The position numbers and the translations under genes were made by a program. Positions 22,172 to 30,762 of a stretch of 58,673 nt of DNA are shown piece by piece. Numbering within the stretch: position 1 is the first letter of the stretch; each line of letters begins with the position of its first letter. Source of the stretch: Streptomyces viridochromogenes (GTDB taxonomy: Bacteria; Actinomycetota; Actinomycetes; Streptomycetales; Streptomycetaceae); assembly GCF_001270495.1 (NCBI RefSeq), contig NZ_LGUR01000229.1, positions 1 through 58,673 of the forward strand, read 5' to 3'. A model generated the notes under the pieces. That model had not been told where the DNA came from. It did not search any database and was given only the letters and a program-made list of their open reading frames with translations.

Positions 22172-22187
22172 AGAGGTCTGGACCACT
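22172..22187. promoter_or_regulatory. DasR-responsive element (dre)-like operator
   Basis: AGAGGTCTGGACCACT matches the dre consensus ACTGGTCTAGACCACT at 13 of 16 bases. It lies between the divergent hexosaminidase and DUF4429 genes, 34 bases from the former start. GlcNAc/chitin genes are classic DasR targets. Confidence 0.75.
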
Positions 22188-22218
22188 CTCTCGTGAGACT
22201 GGTGGAACAATCCACCCC

Positions 22219-23103
22219 ATGGCGGAAATCATCCAGAAGGACGGCACCTGGGTCTTCGACGGCGACGCCCTGCGGCTGACTCCCGGACGGGACAAGAACG
22301 TCAGCCTGTTCCGCAAGACCCTGGGTGAACTGGTCGTCCCCCTGGGGGCGTTGGCGGGGGTCTCCTTCGAGCAGGGCAAGAAGGCCGGGCGGCTGCGCCT
22401 TCGTCTGCGCGACGGCGCCGACCCGCTGCTGCACGCCACCGGCGGGCGACTCGCCGAGCCCAACGACCCCTACCAGCTGATCGTCGAGTCCGACCGGTAC
22501 GGCGTCGCCGAGTACCTCGTGGACGAGGTGCGCGGCGCCCTGCTGCTGGACCAGGTCCCGGCCGACCCGGTCGACGCGTACCTGCTGCCGGGCCCCTCCG
22601 TCCCCCTGTCGGTCTCCGCCGGGGACGGCACCGCGACCTTCGACGGTGAACACATCCGCCTGGAGTGGAACTGGAAGACGGAGGACGCCAAGGCCGCCGC
22701 CGGCTCCCGCACCCTCACGCTCACCGACGTCGTGGCCGTGGAGTGGCATCCGGCGGCGGGCCTGGAGAACGGCCACCTCCGCTTCACCGTCCGCAACGCG
22801 CCCACCAAGGCCCCGCCGAAGTACGACGCCAACTCGGTGGAGCTGTGGGGCTTCAAGAAGGATCCGCTGATGGCCCTGGTCGCGGCGGCGGTCCAGGCCC
22901 GCCTTCCGCACCCGGCCAGGGCCACCACCACGGACGTACCCCAGCCGCGACCGGAGCTGCCTTCTCCTCCGGTCGCGTCCGCCGAGGACGAGCACGACGC
23001 CCTCCTGCGCCGCCTGCGCGAACTCGGCGAGCTGCACCGCACCGGTGTGCTCACCGACGACGAGTTCACGATGGCCAAGCAGGCGGTGCTCAAGCGGATG
23101 TAG
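22219..23103 (+). CDS. DUF4429 domain protein with C-terminal SHOCT-like helix
   Basis: 294 residues without signal peptide. Two related beta-rich halves are visible (starting KDGTWVFDGDALRL and GDGTATFDGEHIRL), each containing VVPLGALAGV- or LTLTDVVAVEW-type strands; this is the DUF4429 repeat. The C-terminal ~35 residues, LLRRLRELGELHRTGVLTDD and EFTMAKQAVL, are a SHOCT-type oligomerisation motif. The function is unknown; a PH-like fold has been suggested for similar repeats. No SD; AACAAT sits 7 bases before ATG 22219, so it is probably leaderless, and the dre-like site overlaps its -35 area. Confidence 0.85.
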   Translation: MAEIIQKDGTWVFDGDALRLTPGRDKNVSLFRKTLGELVVPLGALAGVSFEQGKKAGRLRLRLRDGADPLLHATGGRLAEPNDPYQLIVESDRYGVAEYLVDEVRGALLLDQVPADPVDAYLLPGPSVPLSVSAGDGTATFDGEHIRLEWNWKTEDAKAAAGSRTLTLTDVVAVEWHPAAGLENGHLRFTVRNAPTKAPPKYDANSVELWGFKKDPLMALVAAAVQARLPHPARATTTDVPQPRPELPSPPVASAEDEHDALLRRLRELGELHRTGVLTDDEFTMAKQAVLKRM

Positions 23104-23147
23104 CCCGCGTACGGCCCCGTGTGGGCGTACTTCTGCTTGGCTCCTTG

Positions 23148-24746
23148 CTACTTGGCCCTGCGCGCCACCGTGAAGTGGTCGATCCGCTCACCGGTCTCGG
23201 CGATGCCCTGCACCTTCAGGGTCGTGTAGCGGCCCTTCGGAGCGGGCGTGACGTCCACGCGCAGGAACGAGTAGTTGAGGTAGCGCACCCGGGACCAGGC
23301 GACGGTCTCGTTCTGCTTGCCGTCCTTGAGGTTGACGAACGAGGCCACGGACTCCTGCTCGTGCTCGTGCCCCTCGTAGGAGTCCGGCGCGGTGAAGGCG
23401 TACAGACTGCGGCCCGCCGCACCTGCCGTCACGTACACCACGCCCTCGGTCTCGGGGTACGCCGTGCCGCCGATCGGCAGCTTCTTGGCGACCTCGTTGC
23501 CCTTGATGACGTCGGTTCGCTCGTACTGGTGGTTGTGACCGTTGATGACGAGGTCCACCTGGTACTTCTCGAACAGCGGCACCCACTCCTGGCGCACGCC
23601 CCCCTCCGAGGCGTGCGCGGTGGAGGTGCAGTACGCGCAGTGGTGGAAGAACACGACGACGAAGTCGATGTCGTGCGCGGCCCGGAACTTCTTGAGCTGC
23701 GCCTCGAACCACTTGCTCTGGGTGCCCCCGGAGATGCCGAGGTTGGCGGGGATCTCGTACGACACGTCGTTGGGGTCGAGGGAGATGACCGCGGTGTTGC
23801 CGTAGACGAAGGAGTAGACGCCCGGCAGGTTCTTCCTGTCCGGCCCGTTGTCGGGGAGCGTGAAGCGGGCCTCCTCGCCGCCGTAGCCGTTGGGCGAGTA
23901 CCAGGCCTCCATGTCGTGGTTGCCGTAACTCACCATCCACGGCACCGACTTGGCGACCGACTCGGTCTGGGCGAGGAACTGGTCCCACACGCGCGAGTCG
24001 AAGCCGGTGTCGGCGGCCTTGCCCGCGCCGGTCGGGTCGGCGTAGGCGATGTCGCCCGCGTGCAGGTGGAAGGCCGGGTTCTGACCCAGGAGCAGGCTGT
24101 CGTTGGCGAGACCGTGGTAGCTGACGCCCTGGTCGCCGAAGGCGGTGAAGGTGAAGGGCGCCTTGTGGGCGGGGGCGGTGGTGAAGGTGCCGAGGGTGCC
24201 CAGCAGGTGCGGCTCGGCGGGGTCGAAGCCGGCGTGGCCGACGCCGTAGTAGTAGGTCCGGCCGGGGCGCAGGTGGGTCAGCCTGGCGTGGACGTAGTAC
24301 TGCGTGTGGTCGGCGCTGGCACCGACGCCGGCCGGGGTGTAGAGGGTGCGGACCTCGGCCTCGATCTTGCGGGAGAGGTCCCAGGGGTGGGCGCCGATCC
24401 GGATGAACGGCTTCTTCACGGCGACGGGGACCTGCCACGAGATGGTCATCTCGGTACGCGGGTCGTTGCCGTAGGCGAGGTGGCGGCCGAAGGGAGCGAC
24501 GAGGGCGCCGTCGACCGTCTCGGTGCGGGGCGCCGCCTGCGTCGGAACGGCGGCGGCCCGGGCGGTGGTGGCGGCCTGGGCGGTGGCGCCCGTTACGAAC
24601 CCGCCACCCGTGACGGCGCCCAGCGTGACGGCGCCGCCTCTGATCATCGTGCGCCGCGAGAACTTGGCGCGCAGGTACTCATGCTGCTCGGCCATGCTCA
24701 TGCGCTCGGCCAGCTGCTGGGGTACGCCCATGCGAGGAATGTCCAT
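23148..24746 (-). CDS. Tat-exported purple acid phosphatase / metallophosphoesterase
   Basis: 532 residues. A twin-arginine signal (FSRRTMIRGGAVTLGAV) starts about 27 residues in and ends near ATAQA. A fibronectin-III-like N-domain (DPRTEMTISWQVP) precedes the calcineurin-like catalytic domain with the PAP metal motifs in order: FGDQG, HAGDIAYAD, SYGNHDME, VVFFHHCAY, and INGHNHQYER. It should act outside the cell as a phosphomonoesterase or diesterase. The start at 24746 is followed by an unusually long pre-Tat stretch; ATG 24731 is an alternative. Its promoter region is divergent from the small gene before glmS. Confidence 0.92.
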   Translation of the reverse strand: MDIPRMGVPQQLAERMSMAEQHEYLRAKFSRRTMIRGGAVTLGAVTGGGFVTGATAQAATTARAAAVPTQAAPRTETVDGALVAPFGRHLAYGNDPRTEMTISWQVPVAVKKPFIRIGAHPWDLSRKIEAEVRTLYTPAGVGASADHTQYYVHARLTHLRPGRTYYYGVGHAGFDPAEPHLLGTLGTFTTAPAHKAPFTFTAFGDQGVSYHGLANDSLLLGQNPAFHLHAGDIAYADPTGAGKAADTGFDSRVWDQFLAQTESVAKSVPWMVSYGNHDMEAWYSPNGYGGEEARFTLPDNGPDRKNLPGVYSFVYGNTAVISLDPNDVSYEIPANLGISGGTQSKWFEAQLKKFRAAHDIDFVVVFFHHCAYCTSTAHASEGGVRQEWVPLFEKYQVDLVINGHNHQYERTDVIKGNEVAKKLPIGGTAYPETEGVVYVTAGAAGRSLYAFTAPDSYEGHEHEQESVASFVNLKDGKQNETVAWSRVRYLNYSFLRVDVTPAPKGRYTTLKVQGIAETGERIDHFTVARRAK

Positions 24747-24817
24747 GGCGTCCGAAACTCGTCCCCTCAGGCAACGGGATGCGGGCCGACGTATGGACGG
24801 CTCAGGAACAGGCCCCC

Positions 24818-25207
24818 ATGAGACCCTCAATGTTCTTCCAAGAGGTTCAACAGCCGACTGCCAGCCGATTACCAACCGATCCCCAGACAGCTGCCCGAAA
24901 CCGGGCAGGATTCTTGCGAATCCGTCGCCGGTACCCCAGGATCTACCGGGTGCACGACGAACTCGTAGATCACCTGACGCGCTCCACGCCCCTCAGCCGG
25001 GGCGAGGCGCTTCGCGTGATCCAGGACGTGCTCGCCTACTTCGACGAGACGACCGAGGACTACGTCCGTCGCCGCCACCGCGAACTCCAGGCCCAGGGCC
25101 TGGTGAACGCGCAGATCTTCGAACGGATCGAGGCGGACCTCAAATACCGGGCGGTGGCACCGCCGGAGCTCACGCTCAGGCAGCTGCGCCGCATCGTCTA
25201 CGGCTAG
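24818..25207 (+). CDS. Small conserved-looking protein directly upstream of glmS
   Basis: 129 residues; ATG 24779 (142 residues) is also possible, but AGGA lies 10 bases before 24818. It is highly charged and predicted helical: RIRRRYPRIYRVHDELVDHL, GEALRVIQDVLAYFDETTED, YVRRRHRELQAQGLVNAQIF. There is no membrane segment, Cys or catalytic signature that I recognise. Its stop codon overlaps the likely ribosome site of glmS (AGGA at 25206), so the two genes are probably translated from one message. A regulatory or accessory role with GlmS is inference from position only. Confidence 0.75.
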   Translation: MRPSMFFQEVQQPTASRLPTDPQTAARNRAGFLRIRRRYPRIYRVHDELVDHLTRSTPLSRGEALRVIQDVLAYFDETTEDYVRRRHRELQAQGLVNAQIFERIEADLKYRAVAPPELTLRQLRRIVYG

Positions 25208-25219
25208 GAATACCTGTAT

Positions 25220-27037
25220 ATGTGCGGAATCGTCGGATACATCGGGAAGCGTGACGTGGCGCCCCTGCTCCTGGAGGGCCTTCAGCGCCTGGAGTACCGC
25301 GGCTACGACTCGGCGGGCATCGTCATCACGTCCCCGAAGGCGGCGGGCCTGAAGACGGTCAAGGCCAAGGGCCGGGTCCGCGACCTGGAGGCCAAGGTCC
25401 CGGCGCGCTTCAAGGGCACGACCGGCATCGCCCACACCCGCTGGGCCACCCACGGCGCCCCGTCCGACGCGAACGCCCACCCGCACCTGGACGCCGAGGG
25501 CAAGGTCGCCGTCGTCCACAACGGCATCATCGACAACGCCTCCGACCTGCGCCGCAAGCTGGAGGCGGACGGAGTCGAGTTCCTCTCCGAGACCGACACC
25601 GAGGTCCTCGTCCACCTCATCGCCCGCTCGCAGGCGGAGAAGCTCGAGGACAAGGTCCGCGAGACGCTGCGCCTCATCGAGGGCACGTACGGCATCGCCG
25701 TGATGCACGCCGACTTCAACGACCGCATCGTCGTCGCCCGCAACGGCTCCCCGGTCGTCCTGGGCATCGGCGAGAAGGAGATGTTCGTAGCCTCGGACAT
25801 CGCCGCGCTGGTGGCCCACACCCGCCAGATAGTGACCCTCGACGACGGCGAGATGGCCACCCTCAAGGCCGACGACTTCCGCACCTACACCACGGAGGGC
25901 ACCCGTACGACGGCCGAGCCCACCACGGTCGAGTGGGAAGCGGCGTCCTACGACATGGGCGGCCACGACACCTACATGCACAAGGAGATCCACGAGCAGG
26001 CCGAGGCCGTGGACCGAGTCCTGCGCGGCCGTATCGACGACCGTTTCTCCACCGTGCACCTCGGCGGCCTCAACCTGGACGCCCGCGAGGCGCGCCAGAT
26101 CCGCCGCGTGAAGATCCTCGGCTGCGGCACCTCGTACCACGCCGGCATGATCGGCGCCCAGATGATCGAGGAGCTGGCCCGCATCCCCGCGGACGCCGAG
26201 CCGGCCTCCGAGTTCCGCTACCGCAACGCGGTCGTCGACCCCGACACCCTCTACATCGCGGTCTCCCAGTCGGGCGAGACCTACGACGTACTCGCCGCCG
26301 TCCAGGAGCTGAAGCGCAAGGGCGCGCGGGTCCTGGGCATCGTCAACGTCGTGGGCTCGGCGATCGCCCGGGAGGCGGACGGCGGCATCTACGTCCACGC
26401 GGGCCCCGAGGTCTGCGTCGTCTCGACGAAGTGCTTCACGAACACCACGGTCGCCTTCGGCCTGCTGGCGCTGCACCTGGGGCGCACCCGCGACCTCTCG
26501 GTCCGCGACGGCAAGCGGATCATCGAGGGCCTGCGCAAGCTGCCCGCCCAGATCGCCGAGGTCATGGAGCAGGAGGCGGAGATCGAGAAGCTGGCCCAGC
26601 AGTACGCCGAGGCCCGCTCGATGCTCTTCATCGGCCGCGTCCGGGGCTACCCGGTCGCCCTTGAGGCCTCCCTCAAGCTCAAGGAGGTCTCCTACATCCA
26701 CGCCGAGGCCTACCCGGCCTCCGAGCTCAAGCACGGCCCCCTGGCCCTGATCGACCCCGCCCTCCCGACGGTCGCCATCGTCCCCGACGACGACCTCCTG
26801 GAGAAGAACCGCGCCGCCATGGAGGAGATCAAGGCCCGCAGCGGCAAGATCCTCGCGGTGGCCCACCAGCCCCAGGAAAAGGCCGACCAGACCATCATCG
26901 TCCCCAAGAACGAGGACGAACTCGACCCGATCCTGATGGGCGTCCCCCTCCAACTCCTCGCCTACCACACGGCCTTGGCCCTGGGCAGGGACATCGACAA
27001 GCCGAGGAACCTCGCCAAGTCGGTAACGGTGGAGTAG
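25220..27037 (+). CDS. glmS: Glutamine--fructose-6-phosphate aminotransferase
   Basis: 605 residues. The class II glutaminase domain starts MCGIVGYIGKRDVAP with nucleophile Cys2 (Cys1 after Met removal); HTRWATHGAPSDANAHPH and VHNGIIDN follow. Two SIS sugar-isomerase domains have GCGTSYHAG, SQSGETYDV and SYIHAEAYPASELKHGPLAL; the C-terminus ends KSVTVE as in all GlmS. It makes glucosamine-6-phosphate for cell-wall precursors in the cytoplasm. Streptomycetes often have a second copy elsewhere. It lies 12 bases after a small unknown gene. No glmS ribozyme is seen. Confidence 0.97.
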   Translation: MCGIVGYIGKRDVAPLLLEGLQRLEYRGYDSAGIVITSPKAAGLKTVKAKGRVRDLEAKVPARFKGTTGIAHTRWATHGAPSDANAHPHLDAEGKVAVVHNGIIDNASDLRRKLEADGVEFLSETDTEVLVHLIARSQAEKLEDKVRETLRLIEGTYGIAVMHADFNDRIVVARNGSPVVLGIGEKEMFVASDIAALVAHTRQIVTLDDGEMATLKADDFRTYTTEGTRTTAEPTTVEWEAASYDMGGHDTYMHKEIHEQAEAVDRVLRGRIDDRFSTVHLGGLNLDAREARQIRRVKILGCGTSYHAGMIGAQMIEELARIPADAEPASEFRYRNAVVDPDTLYIAVSQSGETYDVLAAVQELKRKGARVLGIVNVVGSAIAREADGGIYVHAGPEVCVVSTKCFTNTTVAFGLLALHLGRTRDLSVRDGKRIIEGLRKLPAQIAEVMEQEAEIEKLAQQYAEARSMLFIGRVRGYPVALEASLKLKEVSYIHAEAYPASELKHGPLALIDPALPTVAIVPDDDLLEKNRAAMEEIKARSGKILAVAHQPQEKADQTIIVPKNEDELDPILMGVPLQLLAYHTALALGRDIDKPRNLAKSVTVE

Positions 27038-27083
27038 AGGCTCAGGGCTTCCGCCCTTCAGGGGCGCAGCCCTTGTGCTTTCA

Positions 27084-27108
27084 GGGGCGCGGGGAACTGC
27101 GCGACCAG
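27084..27108. repeat. Dispersed intergenic repeat, family B, inverted copy
   Basis: GGGGCGCGGGGAACTGCGCG and the next five bases are the exact reverse complement of 14311-14335. It lies 46 bases after the glmS stop. Confidence 0.85.
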
Positions 27109-27142
27109 CCCCCACGCCCCCGCACAGGCCGACGGAACAGAG

Positions 27143-27186
27143 ACGGACCCCCACGTGATGCCACCACTCACGGGGGGTCCGTTTTC
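27143..27186. terminator. Bidirectional terminator between glmS and the acetate-transporter-like gene
   Basis: ACGGACCCCC and GGGGGTCCGT form a perfect 10-bp stem with a 20-base loop, followed by TTTT on the plus strand. It separates convergent genes. Confidence 0.85.
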
Positions 27187-27221
27187 AACGCCGGGGGCCG
27201 CCCAACCCCCAGCCCGCGCAG

Positions 27222-27782
27222 CTACCCGGTGGCCGTCACACCCCGACCCGCAGCGCGTCGCGGAAGAGCCGTAGGCCAGTGCGCCAGAGCCGCGGTCGCC
27301 GCATACCAAGCCACCGCTCCCGCAGCGACGGCGAACCAGCCGCCCACCTTGGCGAGCCCGCCACTGTCGGCGAAGTCGGCGACCGCCATGAGCACCAGCG
27401 CGACGAAGAACAGCCCGTACGCCCCCTGCCCGAGCTGATCCCCACCCGCGAGCGTGAGGGACAGCACCACGAGGGCGAACAGCGACAAGAACAAACCGGC
27501 CGCGTCGGCGGAGCCCTCCGCCGAGACCGCCCAGGTGAACCAGAGCGCGCCGAGCGTCACGAACGCGGTCCCGTTCGCGGCGTCACGGTCGCGGAGGGCC
27601 ATCAGCCCCGCGACGAAGAGGGCAATGCCGCCCACGTACTGGGCGATTGATACGGCGTCAGCAGCCGACACGCCGTCGATCACTTCGGTGTACCCCAGCC
27701 CGAAGGCCAACAGGGTGATTCCCAGGGCGAGTCGGCCGACCACGGTAGTGATTCCGCTTCCCGCAGAGACGTCGTTGTCCAC
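27222..27782 (-). CDS. GPR1/FUN34/YaaH (SatP-like) acetate transporter family protein
   Basis: 186 residues with six hydrophobic segments. The order and length fit the AceTr family: GRLALGITLLAFGLGYTEVI at the first helix, YVGGIALFVAGLMALRDRDA, then AFVTLGALWFTW and YGLFFVALVLMAVADFADSG. The exact NPAPLGL signature of the family's first helix is replaced by GRLALGI, so transport of acetate is not certain. Start is GTG 27782 with AAGGGAG 8 bases upstream. It lies downstream of the universal stress gene on the same strand, 173 bases away. Confidence 0.8.
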   Translation of the reverse strand: MDNDVSAGSGITTVVGRLALGITLLAFGLGYTEVIDGVSAADAVSIAQYVGGIALFVAGLMALRDRDAANGTAFVTLGALWFTWAVSAEGSADAAGLFLSLFALVVLSLTLAGGDQLGQGAYGLFFVALVLMAVADFADSGGLAKVGGWFAVAAGAVAWYAATAALAHWPTALPRRAAGRGVTATG

Positions 27783-27955
27783 GGCGGGCTCCCTTCATGC
27801 ATGTGCAGTTGTGCGGTGAGCGATATATGCCCTTCACAAAGGCACAAACACCTCTACGCGCCAGTAAGTTCACGCATCGCAAGAAGGGGTGGGAGTACGG
27901 GCGAGGAAGGCGGCCGACGTCCCGAACGGCTCATCTCACCTGGGACAACAGGGAG

Positions 27956-28483
27956 TTACGGAATGACGACGACAGGACGCTTGGCCCGCTTGGCGAGCCG
28001 CCCGGCGACGGAGCCGAAGATCCGCCCGACGATCCCGTGCGTGGAACCGACGACGATCGCGTCCGCCTCGTACTCCTGTCCGACCTCTTCGAGTTCATGG
28101 CAGATGTCACCGCCACGCTCGACGAGGATCCAGGGCACCTCGGCGAGGTACTCCGCGCATGCGAGTTCGAGGCCCAGCACCTCGGTGCGGTGATCCGGCA
28201 CGTCGACGAAGACCGGCGGCTCACAGCCGGCCCACACCGTGGTGGGCAGCCGGTTGGCGACGTGGACGATGATCAGGCCCGACCCGGAGCGATGAGCCAT
28301 GCCGATGGCGTACGCCAGGGCGCGCTCACTGGAGGTGGAGCCGTCGAAGCCGACGACAACGCCGTGCTTGAAAGCGGGGTCGCAGGAATGGCGTGGTTGT
28401 TCCGCCGCCAGGGGCTCGGCCGCCGTGGGGTCGGCGACGGGCCGCTTGCGGTCCGCGGGTTCGAAGAATTCGTGACCGGCCAT
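27956..28483 (-). CDS. Universal stress protein, single UspA domain
   Basis: 175 residues. After a ~45-residue variable N-terminus comes a UspA domain: HGVVVGFDGSTSSERALAYA (strand 1 and the nucleotide Asp), GLIIVHVANRLP and, at the C-terminus, DAIVVGSTHGIVGRIFGSVA, a version of the ATP-binding G-x-G-GS motif. Such proteins are usually induced by stress or oxygen limitation. ATG 28483 has only weak SD. A sigma-B-like promoter lies about 100 bases upstream. Confidence 0.9.
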   Translation of the reverse strand: MAGHEFFEPADRKRPVADPTAAEPLAAEQPRHSCDPAFKHGVVVGFDGSTSSERALAYAIGMAHRSGSGLIIVHVANRLPTTVWAGCEPPVFVDVPDHRTEVLGLELACAEYLAEVPWILVERGGDICHELEEVGQEYEADAIVVGSTHGIVGRIFGSVAGRLAKRAKRPVVVIP

Positions 28484-28840
28484 GGCTGTCTCGGCGTATT
28501 GATCCTTTATGGGTGGGCCCGCGAGCGGAGCTCGCTGACGGATCCAGCAGTATGCGGCGGAGCTGTGTCCGGGAATGGTCTTCCCAACCCCATACCCCAA
28601 GGGTACGGCGGCACGCCTCCTTAACCCAGATCCCCGCTCACGGTCGGTGCGGGTTCCAGGGAGCATGCACGAGGGTGCGCCCGTAACGCAATGGTTGCTG
28701 CGGTGTACAGGCGGTTTGCACAGGGTTCAACTTCGTCCGCCACCGGACGGCCGCCTACCGGCGCGTACCAGTGACCGACCGCCCGGACCCGCGTTGATCT
28801 CCCTGAGTCACCGCCCAGGGAGCCCAGGGAGCACGTACGC
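28484..28840. other. Divergent intergenic region, usp / small membrane protein
   Basis: 357 bases without a credible gene. It holds a sigma-B-like promoter for the usp side (28592-28616) and a small inverted repeat GGGAA-N5-TTCCC at 28571-28585. On the other side AGGGAG precedes the small membrane protein gene. I see nothing else definite. Confidence 0.6.
28592..28616 (-). promoter_or_regulatory. Sigma-B-like promoter for the universal stress protein
   Basis: On the minus strand GCGT (28616-28613), 15 bases, then GGGTAT (28597-28592) fits the Streptomyces stress-sigma pattern GNNT-N14-16-GGGTA(C/T). It would give a leader of about 100 bases. Motif match only. Confidence 0.4.
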
Positions 28841-29155
28841 ATGTCAGGACCCAGCACGCCCTCCGAGGACAGCGCCACCAATGTGGTGCGTTGGTCGGCC
28901 TTCAGCTGCGTCCTGGTCCCCGTGGTCCTCCTCTGGTACGGCACCTCGCTCGCCGGCGCCACCGGCACGGCCCTGGGCCTCGCGGCCGTGACGGCCGTGT
29001 GCCGCCTGCTGTTGCGCCAGTCGGAACGCGGCGCGGCCCGCATCAAGGCCGGGGAGGCCGGCCCGTCACCCCGGCGTCGCGGCCGCCATCACCGCACCGG
29101 AACCGGGGCCCATAGAGGTGGACGTCACACCGGGGGAAATACACCGGTCGGCTGA
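28841..29155 (+). CDS. Small membrane protein upstream of adpA
   Basis: 104 residues with two adjoining hydrophobic stretches (FSCVLVPVVLLWYGTSLAGA and TALGLAAVTAVCRLLL), followed by a basic, Gly/Arg/His-rich tail of about 45 residues. The tail is probably cytoplasmic. AGGGAG lies about nine bases before the ATG. I do not recognise a family. It is separated from adpA by 377 bases that hold the adpA promoter, so it is unlikely to be co-transcribed. Confidence 0.75.
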   Translation: MSGPSTPSEDSATNVVRWSAFSCVLVPVVLLWYGTSLAGATGTALGLAAVTAVCRLLLRQSERGAARIKAGEAGPSPRRRGRHHRTGTGAHRGGRHTGGNTPVG

Positions 29156-29532
29156 CCGGTTTTCACACCCCGGCACGTTGCTTTTCAGCCAACTTCTGGC
29201 GCGCGGGCATCCCCTGCCCAGAACACCCCCCAACCCCCGTTCCACCTGCACGGAAAGGGCCTCAGGGGCCCTGCGCACCCTACGTGGATTGGCCACTGCG
29301 ACAAGGCGCACTTCCCTGCACGGCCCGTGAGTGCAACGCTTCGTGATCGAATGCTTCACGCCAAGTTGCCAAGTCGACAATCTACCGAGTGTCGAACCGG
29401 CCACTTCGGCGTGACGCGACACAGTAGATTCGATCTTGACTGTCTACGGCGGGGGACTCGTGCAGGACCAAGGGGAAACGTGCAGGAGCGACACAACCGA
29501 GGAGCCGCGACCACCGAGGGGGGCTTAGCAGT
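29156..29532. promoter_or_regulatory. Long adpA promoter and leader region
   Basis: 377 bases with no gene and a lower GC content in its second half. It contains CGAATGCTTCACGCC and nearby TA-rich stretches (ACAATCTACC, CAGTAGATTCGATC) and a TTGACT at about 29440. From known adpA genes it should contain the developmental promoter(s) and a long 5' leader, but I cannot fix a start site. One AdpA-like site is listed separately. Confidence 0.6.
29354..29363 (-). promoter_or_regulatory. AdpA-like binding site in the adpA promoter
   Basis: TGGCGTGAAG on the minus strand matches the AdpA consensus TGGCSNGWWY in nine of ten positions. AdpA is known to bind its own promoter in other species, so autoregulation is plausible. 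Confidence 0.4.
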
Positions 29533-30756
29533 ATGAGCCACGACTCCACTGCCGCGCCGGAAGCCGCGGCCCGGAAACTTTCCGGGCGACGCCGCAAGGA
29601 GATCGTCGCGGTGCTGCTGTTCAGCGGCGGCCCCATCTTCGAGAGTTCCATACCGCTGTCGGTGTTCGGGATAGACCGCCAGGACGCCGGCGTGCCGCGC
29701 TACCGCCTCTTGGTGTGCGGCGGCGAGGAAGGCCCGCTGCGGACCACAGGGGGCCTGGAACTCTCGGCGCCGCATGGCCTGGAGGCGATCTCGCGGGCGG
29801 GCACGGTCGTCGTGCCGGCCTGGCGCTCGATCACCTCGCCACCGCCCGAGGACGCGCTCGACGCGCTGCGCCGGGCACACGAGGAAGGCGCCCGCATAGT
29901 CGGGCTGTGCACCGGCGCCTTCGTCCTCGCCGCGGCGGGCCTGCTGGACGGCCGTCCCGCGACGACGCACTGGATGTACGCACCGACGCTGGCCAAGCGC
30001 TACCCGTCGGTGCACGTGGATCCGCGAGAGCTGTTCGTCGACGACGGCGACGTCCTGACGTCGGCGGGCACCGCGGCCGGAATCGATCTCTGTCTCCACA
30101 TCGTGCGGACGGACCACGGCAACGAGGCGGCCGGAGCACTGGCCCGCCGGCTGGTGGTCCCGCCGCGCCGATCCGGCGGTCAGGAGCGCTACCTCGATCG
30201 GTCTTTACCAGAGGAGATCGGCGCCGACCCGCTCGCGGAGGTCGTCGCCTGGGCGCTGGAGCATCTGCACGAGCAGTTCGACGTCGAGACGCTGGCGGCC
30301 CGCGCGTACATGAGCCGCCGCACCTTCGACCGCCGCTTCCGCTCGCTGACGGGCAGCGCCCCGCTGCAGTGGCTGATCACCCAGCGGGTCCTTCAGGCGC
30401 AGCGCCTGCTGGAGACGTCGGACTACTCGGTGGACGAGGTGGCCGGACGCTGCGGCTTCCGCTCGCCGGTCGCGCTGCGCGGCCACTTCCGCCGCCAGCT
30501 CGGCTCGTCGCCGGCCGCGTACCGGGCGGCGTACCGTGCCCGGCGCCCCCAGGCGGACCGGCCGACGGACGCTGAGCCGCCGACGGGTCCCACCGTCCAG
30601 CAGGGCCCACCGCCCGCCCCGTACCCGGAGGGCGGCCCGGTCCCGCTCCAGACCCGCCGCACACCGGCGCCGGTAGGCCCCGGCCCCGCGGACAGCGGGC
30701 GCGAGCTGTACGTCGGAGGCCGGGCGACCCTGCCGGGGCAGCGCAGCGGAGCATGA
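29533..30756 (+). CDS. adpA: Developmental master regulator AdpA (AraC/XylS family), contains a TTA codon
   Basis: 407 residues. The N-terminal DJ-1/PfpI-like dimerisation domain spans about residues 20-200 (AVLLFSGGPIFESSIPLSVF, IVGLCTGAFVLAAAGLLDGR, TSAGTAAGIDLCLH). The AraC DNA-binding domain follows (LAARAYMSRRTFDRRFRSLT; VDEVAGRCGFRSP). The tail is Pro-rich and variable. Codon 225 (30205-30207), in the linker between the domains, is TTA, the rare leucine codon read by the bldA tRNA; this is the hallmark of adpA and makes its translation bldA-dependent. It controls aerial growth and secondary metabolism. orn follows, as in other streptomycetes. Confidence 0.97.
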   Translation: MSHDSTAAPEAAARKLSGRRRKEIVAVLLFSGGPIFESSIPLSVFGIDRQDAGVPRYRLLVCGGEEGPLRTTGGLELSAPHGLEAISRAGTVVVPAWRSITSPPPEDALDALRRAHEEGARIVGLCTGAFVLAAAGLLDGRPATTHWMYAPTLAKRYPSVHVDPRELFVDDGDVLTSAGTAAGIDLCLHIVRTDHGNEAAGALARRLVVPPRRSGGQERYLDRSLPEEIGADPLAEVVAWALEHLHEQFDVETLAARAYMSRRTFDRRFRSLTGSAPLQWLITQRVLQAQRLLETSDYSVDEVAGRCGFRSPVALRGHFRRQLGSSPAAYRAAYRARRPQADRPTDAEPPTGPTVQQGPPPAPYPEGGPVPLQTRRTPAPVGPGPADSGRELYVGGRATLPGQRSGA

Positions 30757-30762
30757 CCGCGA

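Noticed and set aside
25208..25219. glmS ribozyme in front of glmS
   Set aside because: Only 12 bases separate it from the preceding gene; no room for the ribozyme, which is in any case a Firmicutes feature.
27797..28624. Plus-strand open frame opposite the universal stress protein
   Set aside because: Antisense shadow with no domain; the minus-strand frame has a clear UspA fold.
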